DNA of 64,000 nucleotides from AV40 sp963817335. Its GTDB lineage: Bacteria > Verrucomicrobiota > Verrucomicrobiia > Chthoniobacterales > UBA10450. Shown here in pieces: positions 33,245-43,364 of this stretch. A program made the translations under genes and the position numbers. The notes beneath the pieces are model-generated. The model did not search any database and was not told the origin of the DNA. It saw nothing but the letters and a program-made list of their open reading frames with translations. Each line of letters starts with the position of its first letter. The first letter of the stretch is position 1. The stretch covers positions 434,001-498,000 of the forward strand of contig CAWFNX010000001.1 in NCBI GenBank assembly GCA_963817335.1, given 5' to 3'.

Positions 33245-34093
33245 GTGTCCTCAAATCTGGAATACCCCGTTTGCCCGTCCTGTCGCAGCGATAAGCGCGT
33301 CATTGCGTTCCGCTTACAGGAGCCCCACGCGGTCGCGCGCTGCGTCGAATGCGGACTGCATTACCTTTATCCGCGGCTTTCAGTCGACGCCATGCAACAA
33401 ATTTATCGCGAGCCTTCCTATTATGAAGGCGGCCCGTCCGGTTATCGGGACGGAAGTTACACGTCGCAGGAACCTTCCCTCCGGGCGACGTTCCGGCGGC
33501 TCCTCAAAAATCTCGATGATCGCGGGCTCACCGGCGGCCAGCTTTTGGAAGTCGGTTGCGGACGCGGCTATCTGCTCGACGAAGCCCGGCCGTTCTTTGA
33601 TCGTCGGTTTGGGACCGAATTTTCGCCCGAAATCGCTGCGATCGCGCGCGGCACCGGGGCTGAAGTCTTTGTTGGAGGCATCGAACACGTTCCAGCCGAT
33701 CTCAAATTTCAGTGCATCGTCGCGACGCAAGTGATCGAACATGTTTACGAACCACTGTCATTCGTCGAACAACTCGTCGATCACACTTTGCCCGGCGGTC
33801 ATATTGTTCTGGCAACGCCCGACATTGGCGGTGTATTGAGAAAAATCATGGGTCGGCGCTGGCCGTCTTTTAAAACTCCCGAGCACGTCGTTTACTTTGA
33901 TTCCGGAACCTTGCGTTCGGTCATGCGACAGGCTGGACTGGACCCAGTTCGCCGATTGCCTTATCCGCATGCTTTTCCGATGGGATTGCTCGCGGCCAAG
34001 TTTGGGATAACGCTGCCGCGTTGGCTTGCTCGATTTCAAATGTGGGTGCCGGCCACTACTGTCGCTGCTTATGGAACCGTCCGAAACGCATAG
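33245..34093 (+). CDS. SAM-dependent methyltransferase with N-terminal zinc ribbon
   Basis: This protein has CPSCRSD and CVECG pairs near its start (a zinc ribbon as in many sugar methyltransferases), then a class I SAM fold: GGQLLEVGCGRGYLLDEA as motif I and IVATQVIEHVYEP as the post-II region. Likely acts on a sugar or lipid-linked glycan. The frame is open back to 33188, which touches the divergent gene; GTG 33245 leaves room for a promoter and is preferred. It overlaps the GT2 gene by 23 bp. Confidence 0.8.
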   Translation: MSSNLEYPVCPSCRSDKRVIAFRLQEPHAVARCVECGLHYLYPRLSVDAMQQIYREPSYYEGGPSGYRDGSYTSQEPSLRATFRRLLKNLDDRGLTGGQLLEVGCGRGYLLDEARPFFDRRFGTEFSPEIAAIARGTGAEVFVGGIEHVPADLKFQCIVATQVIEHVYEPLSFVEQLVDHTLPGGHIVLATPDIGGVLRKIMGRRWPSFKTPEHVVYFDSGTLRSVMRQAGLDPVRRLPYPHAFPMGLLAAKFGITLPRWLARFQMWVPATTVAAYGTVRNA

Positions 34094-35030
34094 AGACTCG
34101 CTGATCTCGGTCGTTATTCCGGTCTTTCGCGAAGCCGCTCAACTTCGCGGTTTTGTCGCGGCTGTTCGCGATAATTTGAAACAATCCGGCGCGCGTTACG
34201 AACTCGTTTTGGTTGATGACGGTTCTCCGGACGACAGCTGGTCCGCGATAACCGCGGAGGCGAAAGCCGACACCAACATTCGCGCACTGCGTTTGAGCCG
34301 AAACTTCGGCAAGGAATCCGCGCTATCCGCCGGATTGGAACATGCCCGCGGAGATGCCGTAATTGTGATGGACGCAGACGGACAACATCCGCCCAGCCTC
34401 ATCCCGGAAATGTTGAATCGGTGGAAGTCGAGCGGCGCCGATATCGTGGAAGCCGTCAAAGCGCGCCGAGGACGTGAATCGATGTCGAGCAAACTTGGCG
34501 CTCTCCTTTTTTATGAAGTGCTGAACAAACTATCCGGATTTCATTTCAAGGGCGCAGCGGACTTCAAGCTCATGAATCGCAAAGCGGTCGACGCCTGGCT
34601 GCAAATGCCCGAGCGCAATTTGTTCTTTCGAGGCATGACCGTCTGGATGGGTTTTAAAACCCTCCAAGTGCCTTTTGAAGTAGTTCCACGTTCTGCGGGT
34701 CAGTCGGCCTGGTCTGCTTTCAAACGATTGAAACTGGCCCTGGTTGGAATCACTGCCTTTTCGTCTTTTCCGTTACATTTCGTGACGCTCGCCGGTGGCA
34801 TTTTCCTGATCGTATCGGTAATGTTGGGTGTTCAGACGGTGTATTTGAAGCTCGCTGGACGCGCCGTCAGCGGATTCGCCACCGTGATTTTGCTCGAGTT
34901 AGTCATCGGCAGCTTGTTGATGATCAGCCTCGGCGTTATTGGCGAATATCTCGCTCGCATTTACGAAGAGGTTAAACGTCGCCCGCGCTATGTGGTGATG
35001 GAATCGATCAATACCGACGTGCAAAAATAA
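34071..35030 (+). CDS. Glycosyltransferase family 2 (GtrB/DPMS-like)
   Basis: This 319-residue protein has a GT-A domain with VVIPVFREA, LVDDGSPDDSW and the metal-binding DADGQHPP, followed by two C-terminal helices (about 235-258 and 270-296) and a basic end. The plan matches polyprenyl-phosphate sugar synthases such as GtrB, which make the donor for GT-C transferases like the one at 31644. The usual QSKYS-like segment reads QSAWS. Start ATG 34071 overlaps the methyltransferase gene. Confidence 0.88.
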   Translation: MEPSETHRDSLISVVIPVFREAAQLRGFVAAVRDNLKQSGARYELVLVDDGSPDDSWSAITAEAKADTNIRALRLSRNFGKESALSAGLEHARGDAVIVMDADGQHPPSLIPEMLNRWKSSGADIVEAVKARRGRESMSSKLGALLFYEVLNKLSGFHFKGAADFKLMNRKAVDAWLQMPERNLFFRGMTVWMGFKTLQVPFEVVPRSAGQSAWSAFKRLKLALVGITAFSSFPLHFVTLAGGIFLIVSVMLGVQTVYLKLAGRAVSGFATVILLELVIGSLLMISLGVIGEYLARIYEEVKRRPRYVVMESINTDVQK

Positions 35031-35039
35031 TCCGCGAGA

Positions 35040-37913
35040 TTATTTGAGATCAATCGCGACCACCCGGTTTCCGCCGGCGCACAACACGTAAAGCTTCTTG
35101 TCGACCAGGAGCAGGCTCGCGGCGGCCTCCAATTTGTCCGACGATGTTGGTTTCAACGCTCCAACTCGCCCGCCGTTTAAATCAAAAACCAGGACTGTGT
35201 CCATGTTGGCGCTCGACGCGTACAAGCGGCCGGTCCGCGAATCAACCACGAGATCTTCAAATCCGTAGAGCGAGCGCCACTCCGGCACCGGCCATTTCGT
35301 CAGGAATTTTCCATTCAAATCGAAGACTTGGATCCGTTGGTTTCGAGGATCCGCCACGTAGACTTTGTTGGTCGTCGAATCGACCGCCACTGAGGTCGGA
35401 TCGTCAAACTGGCTGTTCCCGCTTCCTTTTTCGCCCCAAGCCGCCAGCAATTTGAAGTTTTGATCGAATTTCACAATGCGGGTGCGTCCTTGATCCACAA
35501 CGTAGAAAGATTGATCCGGCGCAATGGCGATCTTACGTGGGCCATAAAATCCGGGGTCCGGTCCCTTCCATTCGGCTATGTAACTGCCGTCCGATGTCAG
35601 CTTCTGGATTCGGTGGTTCGATGCTTCTGTGACGTAAATCTCGCCGGCATGATTGATTGCGATTCCGTTCGGGTCACCCAACTGACCGTAGCCGGTGCCC
35701 TTTGATCCAAAGCTCGCGATGAACGCGCCGGTAGGTGAAAATTTCTCGATTCTTCCGTTGCCCGTATCGGAAATGAAAATGTTTCCCGCGCTGTCAGCGG
35801 CGATTCCGTGGGGCGAATCGAATTGTCCGTTACCGGAACCCTGACCGCCTTCAAACATGGTGGCGGCAACAGGCGGCAGAGATTTGATCTGGGCGGGGAC
35901 CTTGTCGGGCACCTTGTAAATCGTCAGCGAATTGTATTGGTTCTCCTTGTCATCAAACACTTTTGGAAAGTAACGAGCGTAGATTTGTTCGTTCGGATGC
36001 TTGATGAAATCGCCGTGACGAACGGCATTATCGTAGGCGACGTAGGCGATATCGTTGTCTTTTAGCAGCTGAAAGACCTTTGCCGGGTCCTTGTCTTCGA
36101 AAAGTTCTCGATAAACTTTGTCGCGTTCGCTCGAATCGTAACCGGCGGACCAGCCGTAGTAGGGCCAACCGTAGAAGACGCGCCGGCCCGCCATCAATAT
36201 CGGATGGGTGACGAACCGGTCGGTCAGAAAAATGTCTCGTGGCTTTGTTTCCTTCCGCAGCCAATCGATCAGCGGATCGTTCCGAAACGGGAGGGTGTTC
36301 CAATAGCCGTTGTGAATCGCAAACAAGTCGATGATTCCGCCGGGAAGGATCAAAAGAAACAAGATGACAGCGGCGATTTTTCCCGGCACTTGGGTTCCCT
36401 CGACCGAGATCCGCCACAACCTCAACAGACCATAGGCCACGAACAGGTTGGCGATGATTGCCCAAATGTGGAGAAACTTTTGGTTAGCCAGGACCTCAAC
36501 CGTTAACTGGAAAAAGAAGGCGACTGCGCCAAGGGCCGAGATCGCAACAAAAAACCGTCTTTGCAGAGAGGTTGCGAAAATCAGGGCGAGCGCGAGCAAG
36601 ATCCATTTAAAGCCGAACGTGAATCCGAGATATTTGATCACGTTCCATGCAGTGGGCTGTTCGATCGTGTAACCCCAGTGGAACAGGCTCGGCATGGCGT
36701 GCCGGCCGGCGCCGGTGCTCAAATACAGGACCTGCGGCAATGCAATAACCGCGGCGATGATCGCGAGCGCGATCATCTGCGGCCGTAACGGGAAGATAAT
36801 GAACAACACCGCCAAAACTGCCGCGGCGGCAATGTAAACCGCGCTGTTCCACATCGGCAGGAGCCCGAGCAGGACGCCGGAGAAAATAAAACCGGCCCAG
36901 ACCTGAACGGAAACTCCAAGTGGGCCGCTTGACGAAGGAGGCGAAATATTTGTGGAGGGACCAACGGCGCCCGGCTCCGGGACCAGGCCGCGATAGCGCA
37001 CGATAAGGAAAATCAGAACGAGGAAGAACACCGCGATCGCGCTCGCGAAATGTCTTTGGTTCGCATACGTCACCTGCGACCAAACGCCCCAGAGCTCGCC
37101 CCGATAGGGAAAGATCGAAGGAAGGAACTCTCTCCGGGTCGCAATATTGTGGATTGCGGCGTGCCAGGAACCCTGTCCGGAAAGAAACGGAATGTACGAG
37201 AGCGATCCAAAGAAAAAGAAGAGGATCGCTCCAACCCGGGCAACCGTTCGGGAATGGAACAGGACCTCACCAAGTGCCATTACCAGAACCAGCATCGCGA
37301 CAAGCGACAGAATGCTTAGCAGATTCAGCCCCCAGGCCGGATCGAACCCAAGGAATTCCAGATTTCCCGCGAGAAAGTAAAACAGGAAATGGTAACGAAT
37401 TCGCTCGCCGGAAAAATGCGGGTACTCGGTTGGGAAATTATGCCCGACCCCGAAACTTTGGACGATCGCCGTGTTCGGACCGAAATCGCTGTACTCGTTG
37501 TTGGCGATCTCCAGCCTGCCGCCGCTCGAGTTCAGAGTGGCGAACATCATCCAGGACACCACCGCGAAGAAGACCGCAATCAGCAGCCAGTCGATCTTGT
37601 TCGAGCCGGGCGCGCGAGAAATGGGTGGTGGGGCTTCCGTTTCGCGGGGCGGAGATTTGACGATCTTATGTCTCCATCGCGGCCAGGTGAATACGGCTGT
37701 CGCGATGATGAAAAAGCAAAGATTGCCCCAGAACAAGGGAAGCGCTGCCCGGGCAAAAGCGAGCGCAGTTAGGTAAGTAATCCATGCCGCAACCAGCAGG
37801 CCGACAATGAGAGCCGCCGCCCAACGATGGGGCGTCGATACGAACGAATAAAACCGCCGGCAAATGCGGTCGCCCAGACAAATTGCTACGGTGAGGTAAA
37901 CCAGAGCTAACAT
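35040..37913 (-). CDS. Large membrane protein (DUF2298/GT-C-like) fused to NHL propeller
   Basis: This 957-residue protein has about fifteen helices in its first 550 residues. A loop near residue 140 reads NEYSDFGPNTAIVQSF and FPTEYPHFSGERIRYHF, as in DUF2298/YYY-type archaeal and bacterial membrane proteins. A soluble segment follows (about 560-650), then about six NHL repeats (about 655-957) of the type GIAADSAGNIFISDTGNGRI. NHL propellers bind ligands or partners outside the cell. The combination suggests a glycan transferase with a recognition domain. It ends 10 bp from the convergent GT2 gene. Confidence 0.72.
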   Translation of the reverse strand: MLALVYLTVAICLGDRICRRFYSFVSTPHRWAAALIVGLLVAAWITYLTALAFARAALPLFWGNLCFFIIATAVFTWPRWRHKIVKSPPRETEAPPPISRAPGSNKIDWLLIAVFFAVVSWMMFATLNSSGGRLEIANNEYSDFGPNTAIVQSFGVGHNFPTEYPHFSGERIRYHFLFYFLAGNLEFLGFDPAWGLNLLSILSLVAMLVLVMALGEVLFHSRTVARVGAILFFFFGSLSYIPFLSGQGSWHAAIHNIATRREFLPSIFPYRGELWGVWSQVTYANQRHFASAIAVFFLVLIFLIVRYRGLVPEPGAVGPSTNISPPSSSGPLGVSVQVWAGFIFSGVLLGLLPMWNSAVYIAAAAVLAVLFIIFPLRPQMIALAIIAAVIALPQVLYLSTGAGRHAMPSLFHWGYTIEQPTAWNVIKYLGFTFGFKWILLALALIFATSLQRRFFVAISALGAVAFFFQLTVEVLANQKFLHIWAIIANLFVAYGLLRLWRISVEGTQVPGKIAAVILFLLILPGGIIDLFAIHNGYWNTLPFRNDPLIDWLRKETKPRDIFLTDRFVTHPILMAGRRVFYGWPYYGWSAGYDSSERDKVYRELFEDKDPAKVFQLLKDNDIAYVAYDNAVRHGDFIKHPNEQIYARYFPKVFDDKENQYNSLTIYKVPDKVPAQIKSLPPVAATMFEGGQGSGNGQFDSPHGIAADSAGNIFISDTGNGRIEKFSPTGAFIASFGSKGTGYGQLGDPNGIAINHAGEIYVTEASNHRIQKLTSDGSYIAEWKGPDPGFYGPRKIAIAPDQSFYVVDQGRTRIVKFDQNFKLLAAWGEKGSGNSQFDDPTSVAVDSTTNKVYVADPRNQRIQVFDLNGKFLTKWPVPEWRSLYGFEDLVVDSRTGRLYASSANMDTVLVFDLNGGRVGALKPTSSDKLEAAASLLLVDKKLYVLCAGGNRVVAIDLK

Positions 37914-37979
37914 GCGCCAATCCTCGCGACTCTAGCGATTCGCCCGTCCTCTGCCAAACCCCCGTCGAATTAAGTTGCC

Positions 37980-38354
37980 TTACTTTCGGAAATCGAGGGC
38001 GCCTTTTTTAACGGCGTAGATGTAGCCCACCATCAGGATCGCGATGAAACTCAGCATGCTCCAGAAAATGACGGCGCTGTGCTGAATCGCCTCTTTGTAA
38101 ACGACCGCCCACGGATACATGAATACGATCTCGAGGTCGAACAGGATGAACAGCATCGCCACCAGGTAAAACTTTACGCTGAAGCGGGGCTGCGGCTCGC
38201 CCTGCGGGATCATTCCACACTCGTAGGCAGTGTCTTTCGTTGGCGTACGCCGCCCCCCGGTCTTGCCGAGAAGCGCGCTCATGATCAATGCCGAGACGGC
38301 GAATCCAATGGCTACGATGATCTGCAGGAGAACCGGCAGATATTCGTGAATCAT
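37980..38354 (-). CDS. nuoA: NADH-quinone oxidoreductase subunit A
   Basis: This 124-residue protein has three helices and the NuoA signature KDTAYECGMIPQGEP with RFSVKFYLVAMLFILFDLE. NuoA belongs to the membrane arm of complex I, next to the quinone site. No other nuo gene lies within the window: nearest downstream is the NHL fusion, upstream a hypothetical gene. It must join subunits encoded elsewhere. Confidence 0.94.
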   Translation of the reverse strand: MIHEYLPVLLQIIVAIGFAVSALIMSALLGKTGGRRTPTKDTAYECGMIPQGEPQPRFSVKFYLVAMLFILFDLEIVFMYPWAVVYKEAIQHSAVIFWSMLSFIAILMVGYIYAVKKGALDFRK

Positions 38355-38386
38355 TAGCGGCCTCGGATGCGGAGCCGAACGCGCAG

Positions 38387-38713
38387 TTACTTTACCGCGG
38401 CCAGTCGATTGTTTGGAATATGTCCGTTCTGCGGAGCGATGGCCTTGGCCAGGGAAGAAGGAAGTCCTTTGTATTTCTTGCCGTTCTTCTTAACCGCGCC
38501 ACGCGCAACCAGGTTCTGCAATTTTTCGTAAGCACGCAAACGGAGCATTTCCTCGCCTCCGCTGGCGGCGTTTCGCGCGCGGAGATTCTCGTGCACAATA
38601 TCAAAGAGTTCCTTGAACTCGTAGGAGGCGCGACGAGACAGCACAGCCACGAGTTCCTCGGTAACCAAATCGGGAACTCGACGAGAAAATGCGTTTTTCT
38701 TGAGAATAGCCAT
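38387..38713 (-). CDS. Hypothetical small basic protein
   Basis: This 108-residue protein begins at ATG 38713 (MAILKKNAFSRRVP); a start 7 codons upstream is possible. It looks all-helical, with ELVAVLSRRASYEFKELFDIV and YEKLQNLVARGAVKKNGKKY; the second part could form a winged helix with a basic wing. Thus it might bind DNA, but no family is recognised. It lies 33 bp upstream of nuoA on the same strand. Confidence 0.6.
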   Translation of the reverse strand: MAILKKNAFSRRVPDLVTEELVAVLSRRASYEFKELFDIVHENLRARNAASGGEEMLRLRAYEKLQNLVARGAVKKNGKKYKGLPSSLAKAIAPQNGHIPNNRLAAVK

Positions 38714-38848
38714 AGGGGCGAAACAGTAACACATTTTAACCAGACTAACAGAACAATCGTAACGTGGCCTGACCCGTGTGCTTTACGCTGGGTAGGTAGA
38801 GTCGAAATGTCTCACTTATGAGACGGTTTTTGGGGCTTTTTTGGCGCC

Positions 38849-40540
38849 CTATTGCTGCCGGGCTTCGCCCCAAAGAATTGCCGGCAAACCGAGGCCAATC
38901 GCCGCCTGGCTCAAAGTCACCGGACCGACCGATTCCGTCACGTAACCGTCGGTCTCATAGTGCTGCGATGAAACGATCGGGCTCAGGTGTTTGGCCACGA
39001 TTTCCGGTGGCGGTAATTTCCCCACGTCGACGTAATCCGAGATCGCCGGCATGAAGGCCGCGCTCATCAAAAGCATCGGACGAAGCGACGCGTCCAAGCG
39101 CGGATAAAGCAGCGCCGCGTCGACGTAGAAGAACGCGCCGGTTGGCGCAGGCACCGAGCGGGCGGCTGTTTTGTAAGTCGGCGAACTGGCGAGACCGGAC
39201 GCCGATTGATTGCTACGAGTGATTGCCGATTCAACTGAAGCCGAATCGAGTCCGATGATCAGCGCGCGATTCGACAACGCTAGAGTCGGCGTGATCGCCA
39301 ACAAAGCTGCCGGCGTTTGCATGTAAAAATAAACCACGCCGTTCTTTTCCGCCTTCTTCCAAACTGCATCCTCATCGATCGCGTGGGTGAGCGTTTCCGT
39401 GAGTTTGCTCGCTCGGGTGAAATCTTTGACCGGCAATGTCGCGATGATTGACGGCCAGCGGGAATTTTGCGGCCAGTCTGCGAACGATCCCAATTCGAGA
39501 TCGAACGCCGCCTTCCAATCATCCACCGTTACGCCTGCCCGCGCGGCGACGTTGAAGACTTTCTGCAACCACGTTCCTGTTGGCAACGCGCCCTGGTTAA
39601 TTCCGACCAGCCGGTCCGGGTTGATCAAGGTAGCGATGTACAAAAACGTGTCCGCCGTTCCTAAATCTAGCGAGGAACGAGTCAGCTTCCGGTCCCGTTG
39701 CGTCTGAGTCATGCCGATGAACAACACGTCGCGCATCTTGCCGCCATCGAATCGAGTCGCCCCGCTCACGCTGCGGACCTGGTCCATGGCGCTTTGATCG
39801 CCCGTCACGCCCATTGCATTCCGGAGCGAGGCCAGTTTTTCCGAGATGCCTTTGGGTTGAACGTAAAAGAGCAGGGCGTAGCTCGCGGGCATGTGGGCCA
39901 TTGCCGCGCGGAACGTTTCGTCGTTTTCCAGAATGGTTTGCTGGTCTTTCTCCCGACCGTCGGCGCGGTCGAGCATTGTTTTCAGCTCGGCCAGATCGTT
40001 TGATGCGAAGAACCATTGTCCGTCATAAACGGTCGCGATTTGGTTTGGCGTGGCGCCCACGATATCGATCTTGTGCTGCTGGTAATCGAGGCTCTCTCGC
40101 GCGGATGCGTCGCGCACTATTTCGGATCGCCATTTCTCGATGATTTTGTCGGCGTCAGATTGACTGCCGTGAAATCGAAAACCGCCGACGAAATGCGGAT
40201 TGTTGTTTTCGATGGAAGTAACCGCCAGAAACGCGTCTTTGGGCGCAAGTTTTTCGAGGTCGCCCAGGGTTTGAGACGTGGTCTCACGCTGCGGAACCTT
40301 CGAGAGCGGTCTGCGCAAAAATTCCCGCACCGCCGGTTCCTGATAAAGCTTGTAAATATCCGTCTGATGCCAGTCGTCGCGACTGCGATTGAAATCGGGA
40401 AGGTGAACCAGCGCGACCGTGCCGCGTGGCAGAAGAGCAGTAACCGCCGCGTTCGAGGTGTTCTGCGCCCGGTGGACGGTGTAAATAACTCCGCCCGCGG
40501 CAACCGCAGCGAGAGCGATCAGTAACCCAAAACGCTTCAT
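38849..40540 (-). CDS. Exported protein of unknown function, 563 residues
   Basis: It begins with a lysine/arginine and a hydrophobic segment (about 5-22), signal peptide or anchor. The body is a mixed alpha/beta protein with segments such as LLPRGTVALVHLPDFNRSR, FVGGFRFHGSQSDADKII and MPASYALLFYVQPKG. The pattern (a strand, then comparison of values for 'protein at surface') resembles DUF3352-type secreted proteins of Verrucomicrobia and cyanobacteria, but I am not sure. It is a single gene, flanked by repeats on its 5' side. Confidence 0.65.
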   Translation of the reverse strand: MKRFGLLIALAAVAAGGVIYTVHRAQNTSNAAVTALLPRGTVALVHLPDFNRSRDDWHQTDIYKLYQEPAVREFLRRPLSKVPQRETTSQTLGDLEKLAPKDAFLAVTSIENNNPHFVGGFRFHGSQSDADKIIEKWRSEIVRDASARESLDYQQHKIDIVGATPNQIATVYDGQWFFASNDLAELKTMLDRADGREKDQQTILENDETFRAAMAHMPASYALLFYVQPKGISEKLASLRNAMGVTGDQSAMDQVRSVSGATRFDGGKMRDVLFIGMTQTQRDRKLTRSSLDLGTADTFLYIATLINPDRLVGINQGALPTGTWLQKVFNVAARAGVTVDDWKAAFDLELGSFADWPQNSRWPSIIATLPVKDFTRASKLTETLTHAIDEDAVWKKAEKNGVVYFYMQTPAALLAITPTLALSNRALIIGLDSASVESAITRSNQSASGLASSPTYKTAARSVPAPTGAFFYVDAALLYPRLDASLRPMLLMSAAFMPAISDYVDVGKLPPPEIVAKHLSPIVSSQHYETDGYVTESVGPVTLSQAAIGLGLPAILWGEARQQ

Positions 40541-40550
40541 AGGGCGGATA

Positions 40551-40651
40551 CTGTAGCGGCAGGCGTGTCGCCTGCAAAATCGGAGACTGTAGCGGCAGGC
40601 GTGTCGCCTGCATTCTGTTCAATAATTGCAGCCGACACGGCTGCCTCTACA
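40551..40651. repeat. Hairpin repeat element, three stems
   Basis: Two direct copies of a unit CTGTAGCGGCAGGCGTGTCG (40551 and 40586) each fold to GCAGGCG/CGCCTGC with loop TGT. They are followed by an inverted relative with stem GCAGCCG/CGGCTGC and loop ACA, ending CTACA. A fourth copy of the unit lies at 41571-41602, so xerD is flanked by the same repeat on both sides. Confidence 0.75.
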
Positions 40652-40655
40652 TAGT

Positions 40656-41561
<906 letters not shown>

Positions 41562-41570
41562 TTCTGGATT

Positions 41571-41602
41571 GTAGTGGCAGGCGTGTCGCCTGCAAAATCG
41601 GA
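41571..41602. repeat. Single hairpin repeat unit upstream of xerD
   Basis: GTAGTGGCAGGCGTGTCGCC followed by TGCAAAATCGGA is the same unit as the direct copies at 40551 and 40586, with stem GCAGGCG/CGCCTGC. Confidence 0.65.
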
Positions 41603-41619
41603 AACCGCAGCTTTTCGAA

Positions 41620-41759
41620 AATAGCCCAGCGTTTTAACGCTGGGACTCAAAATGCAAGAAAGAGTGAGTCCGGCGGGACGAAAGAAAGATTCTGTCATCC
41701 CTGACGGGACTGGGCGTGTCGTGCAACATGGCTACCCAGCGCTGAAGCGCTGGGCTATT
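41620..41759. repeat. 140-bp element with inverted ends
   Basis: AATAGCCCAGCG (41620-41631) and CGCTGGGCTATT (41748-41759) are perfect inverted ends. Each end extends into its own small hairpin (CCCAGCG/CGCTGGG with loops TTTTAA and CTGAAG). The middle has no open frame of note. It fills the gap between xerD and the UVR gene. Confidence 0.7.
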
Positions 41760-41836
41760 GTCATTTCTCTCCGCTCCGTGCTTGTTGCTCACGGCTGCCT
41801 CTCCAACAACCGCCGCGATTGACAATCGAAGACCAA

Positions 41837-42646
41837 ATGTCCGATCATCTTTTAAGGATGAGCCTCGACCTCAACACCATTCTCAAGGATTGGCCGCATG
41901 AAAACCGCGCCATCAAAGTTCGTAAAATCCTCGGCCTCGATGGACGCCACAAGCTGCAGCTCCGGATCGATCTCGGCGTTTTGCAGATGGAGCTGTACGG
42001 CCGGCCTGACGGAATGCGCCCGCACGGTTGCGAATCGTTGCTGACTTATCATCAACTCCAGGCCGCCCGGGCGAAAGGCCGCGGCGAGGATTACGATCTT
42101 ACCCCGGAACAATGCGCCGAGCTCCAGCAGGAAGGCATTCAATATTACCATCGCTACCTGAGCTTGTTTCAGATCAACGATTTCCACGGCGTCGTCCGCG
42201 ACACTCAACGCAATCTCGAGCTGTTCGATTTTGTCGATACCCATACCGAGCGGGACGAGCTTTCCTGGACGCTCCAGCAATTTCGACCCTACGTGCTGAT
42301 GATGAACACCCGGGCCAAGGCGTCCATCTTCCTCGGGCAGGGAAAATTTCCGGATGCGATGTCTGAAATCACCCGCGGTCGGGAAGCGATCACCGACTTT
42401 TTCCAGAAATCGCACTTCCCCGAGCTGGCTGCGAAAAGCTCCGAAATCCATTTCCTCGACGATTGGATGAAAGAAATCTGCGCCAAACGTCCGCGCTCCA
42501 AACTCGAGATCATGGAAAGTGAAATGGAGACGGCGGTCGCGAAGGAACTTTACGAGCGCGCCGCCGAGCTCCGTGATCAGATCGCGAAATTGAAAGCTGC
42601 TGAAATGACAGTAGTAAGCCCGCGCCCCGTCGTTCAGAAGCTGTAA
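41837..42646 (+). CDS. UVR-motif domain protein, function unknown
   Basis: This 269-residue protein has a C-terminal UVR (UvrB/UvrC interaction) helix pair: LEIMESEMETAVAKELYERA then AELRDQIAKLK. The rest is mostly helical with QEGIQYYHRYLSLFQINDF and a TPR-like middle (LGQGKFPDAMSEITRGREAI). It lacks the tetra-cysteine zinc motifs of McsA/CtsR-partner proteins. Start ATG 41837 (MSDHLLRM) is chosen; TTG 41819 is less likely. Single gene between repeats. Confidence 0.72.
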   Translation: MSDHLLRMSLDLNTILKDWPHENRAIKVRKILGLDGRHKLQLRIDLGVLQMELYGRPDGMRPHGCESLLTYHQLQAARAKGRGEDYDLTPEQCAELQQEGIQYYHRYLSLFQINDFHGVVRDTQRNLELFDFVDTHTERDELSWTLQQFRPYVLMMNTRAKASIFLGQGKFPDAMSEITRGREAITDFFQKSHFPELAAKSSEIHFLDDWMKEICAKRPRSKLEIMESEMETAVAKELYERAAELRDQIAKLKAAEMTVVSPRPVVQKL

Positions 42647-42656
42647 CTGCGTTACA

Positions 42657-42760
42657 TAGTTGATAGTTGATTGTTGATTGTTGAGAGCGAAAAGCTCCAG
42701 CGGAAGTCGCTAAATCACTAACTCGCTAAATCGTTAAATCGGGGGTTAGGGTTTAGCCCT
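42657..42760. repeat. Simple-repeat intergenic stretch
   Basis: It holds GTTGATAGTTGATTGTTGA copies and then CGCTAAATC/CGTTAAATC copies. No gene or clear signal is seen; it separates the UVR gene and the small secreted protein gene. Confidence 0.5.
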
Positions 42761-42806
42761 ACATTTCGACTTGTCGGCGACGGCCGCTTGTTTCAAAATC
42801 GCCCGC

Positions 42807-43136
42807 ATGAGATTCCTGCCCGCTATCGCCGCCCTCCTGGCTGTCGCGCTGTTGTTTCCGTCGAAGAGCTTCGGCGGGGGCAAGAAAAAGAGCACACCGC
42901 ACCCTGCGGCCGAGACGACCGACCACATCACCGCGGTCCATTTGACGTCGATCGCGATCAACGTCTACGCCACCCACTCGGCCAAAGAATACAGAGTCGC
43001 GCCGACGACAAAGATCACCGTCAACGGCAGTCCATCGCAATTAAGCGGCCTCGCCACCGGAATGTCAGTCGTCGTCACTCCAGCACCCGACGGCGTCACC
43101 GCCGCCACTATCGACGCCAAAACTCCGAAGCGCTGA
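42807..43136 (+). CDS. Small secreted protein, duplicated downstream
   Basis: This 109-residue protein has a signal peptide (MRFLPAIAALLAVALLFPSKSFG) and a short domain with ITAVHLTSIAINVYATHSAK, VNGSPSQLSGLATGMSVVV and a final IDAKTPKR. The GLATGMSV..TPAPDGVTAATIDA part looks like a small OB/beta-barrel DUF5666-like strand set, but I cannot assign it firmly. The gene from about its 11th codon onward is present again, broken, at 43621-43924. Confidence 0.65.
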   Translation: MRFLPAIAALLAVALLFPSKSFGGGKKKSTPHPAAETTDHITAVHLTSIAINVYATHSAKEYRVAPTTKITVNGSPSQLSGLATGMSVVVTPAPDGVTAATIDAKTPKR

Positions 43137-43364
43137 CCTGTCTGGACGCCGGCGACATTTAGCATCGCACATGGCGACATCGCGTCGAAGGCAGGAACCA
43201 GCTGCATTCAACGTCGAAAGGCCGCACACGTTTTCCACGTTCTTCAACCATCGAGATGAATTCAGGTCGATTCGTTAGCAACCTCGAAAGAACGAAGAAC
43301 AATGTTCTACGTGATTCACGTATATCCAAGACAGCCCGGCGGCTGAAGCAGCTTTAGGTATAAA
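43137..43364. other. Intergenic region between secreted gene and HTH gene
   Basis: No gene is seen in these 228 bp. The right part holds the palindrome listed separately, 42 bp before the HTH start, and probably the promoter of the HTH gene. Confidence 0.4.
43308..43322. promoter_or_regulatory. Palindrome TACGTGATTCACGTA, first copy
   Basis: A near-perfect 15-bp dyad (TACGTGA-T-TCACGTA) lies 42 bp before the start of the HTH gene. An identical copy lies at 43601-43615 just after that gene. Position and symmetry suit an operator for the encoded HTH protein, though binding is not shown. Confidence 0.5.
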
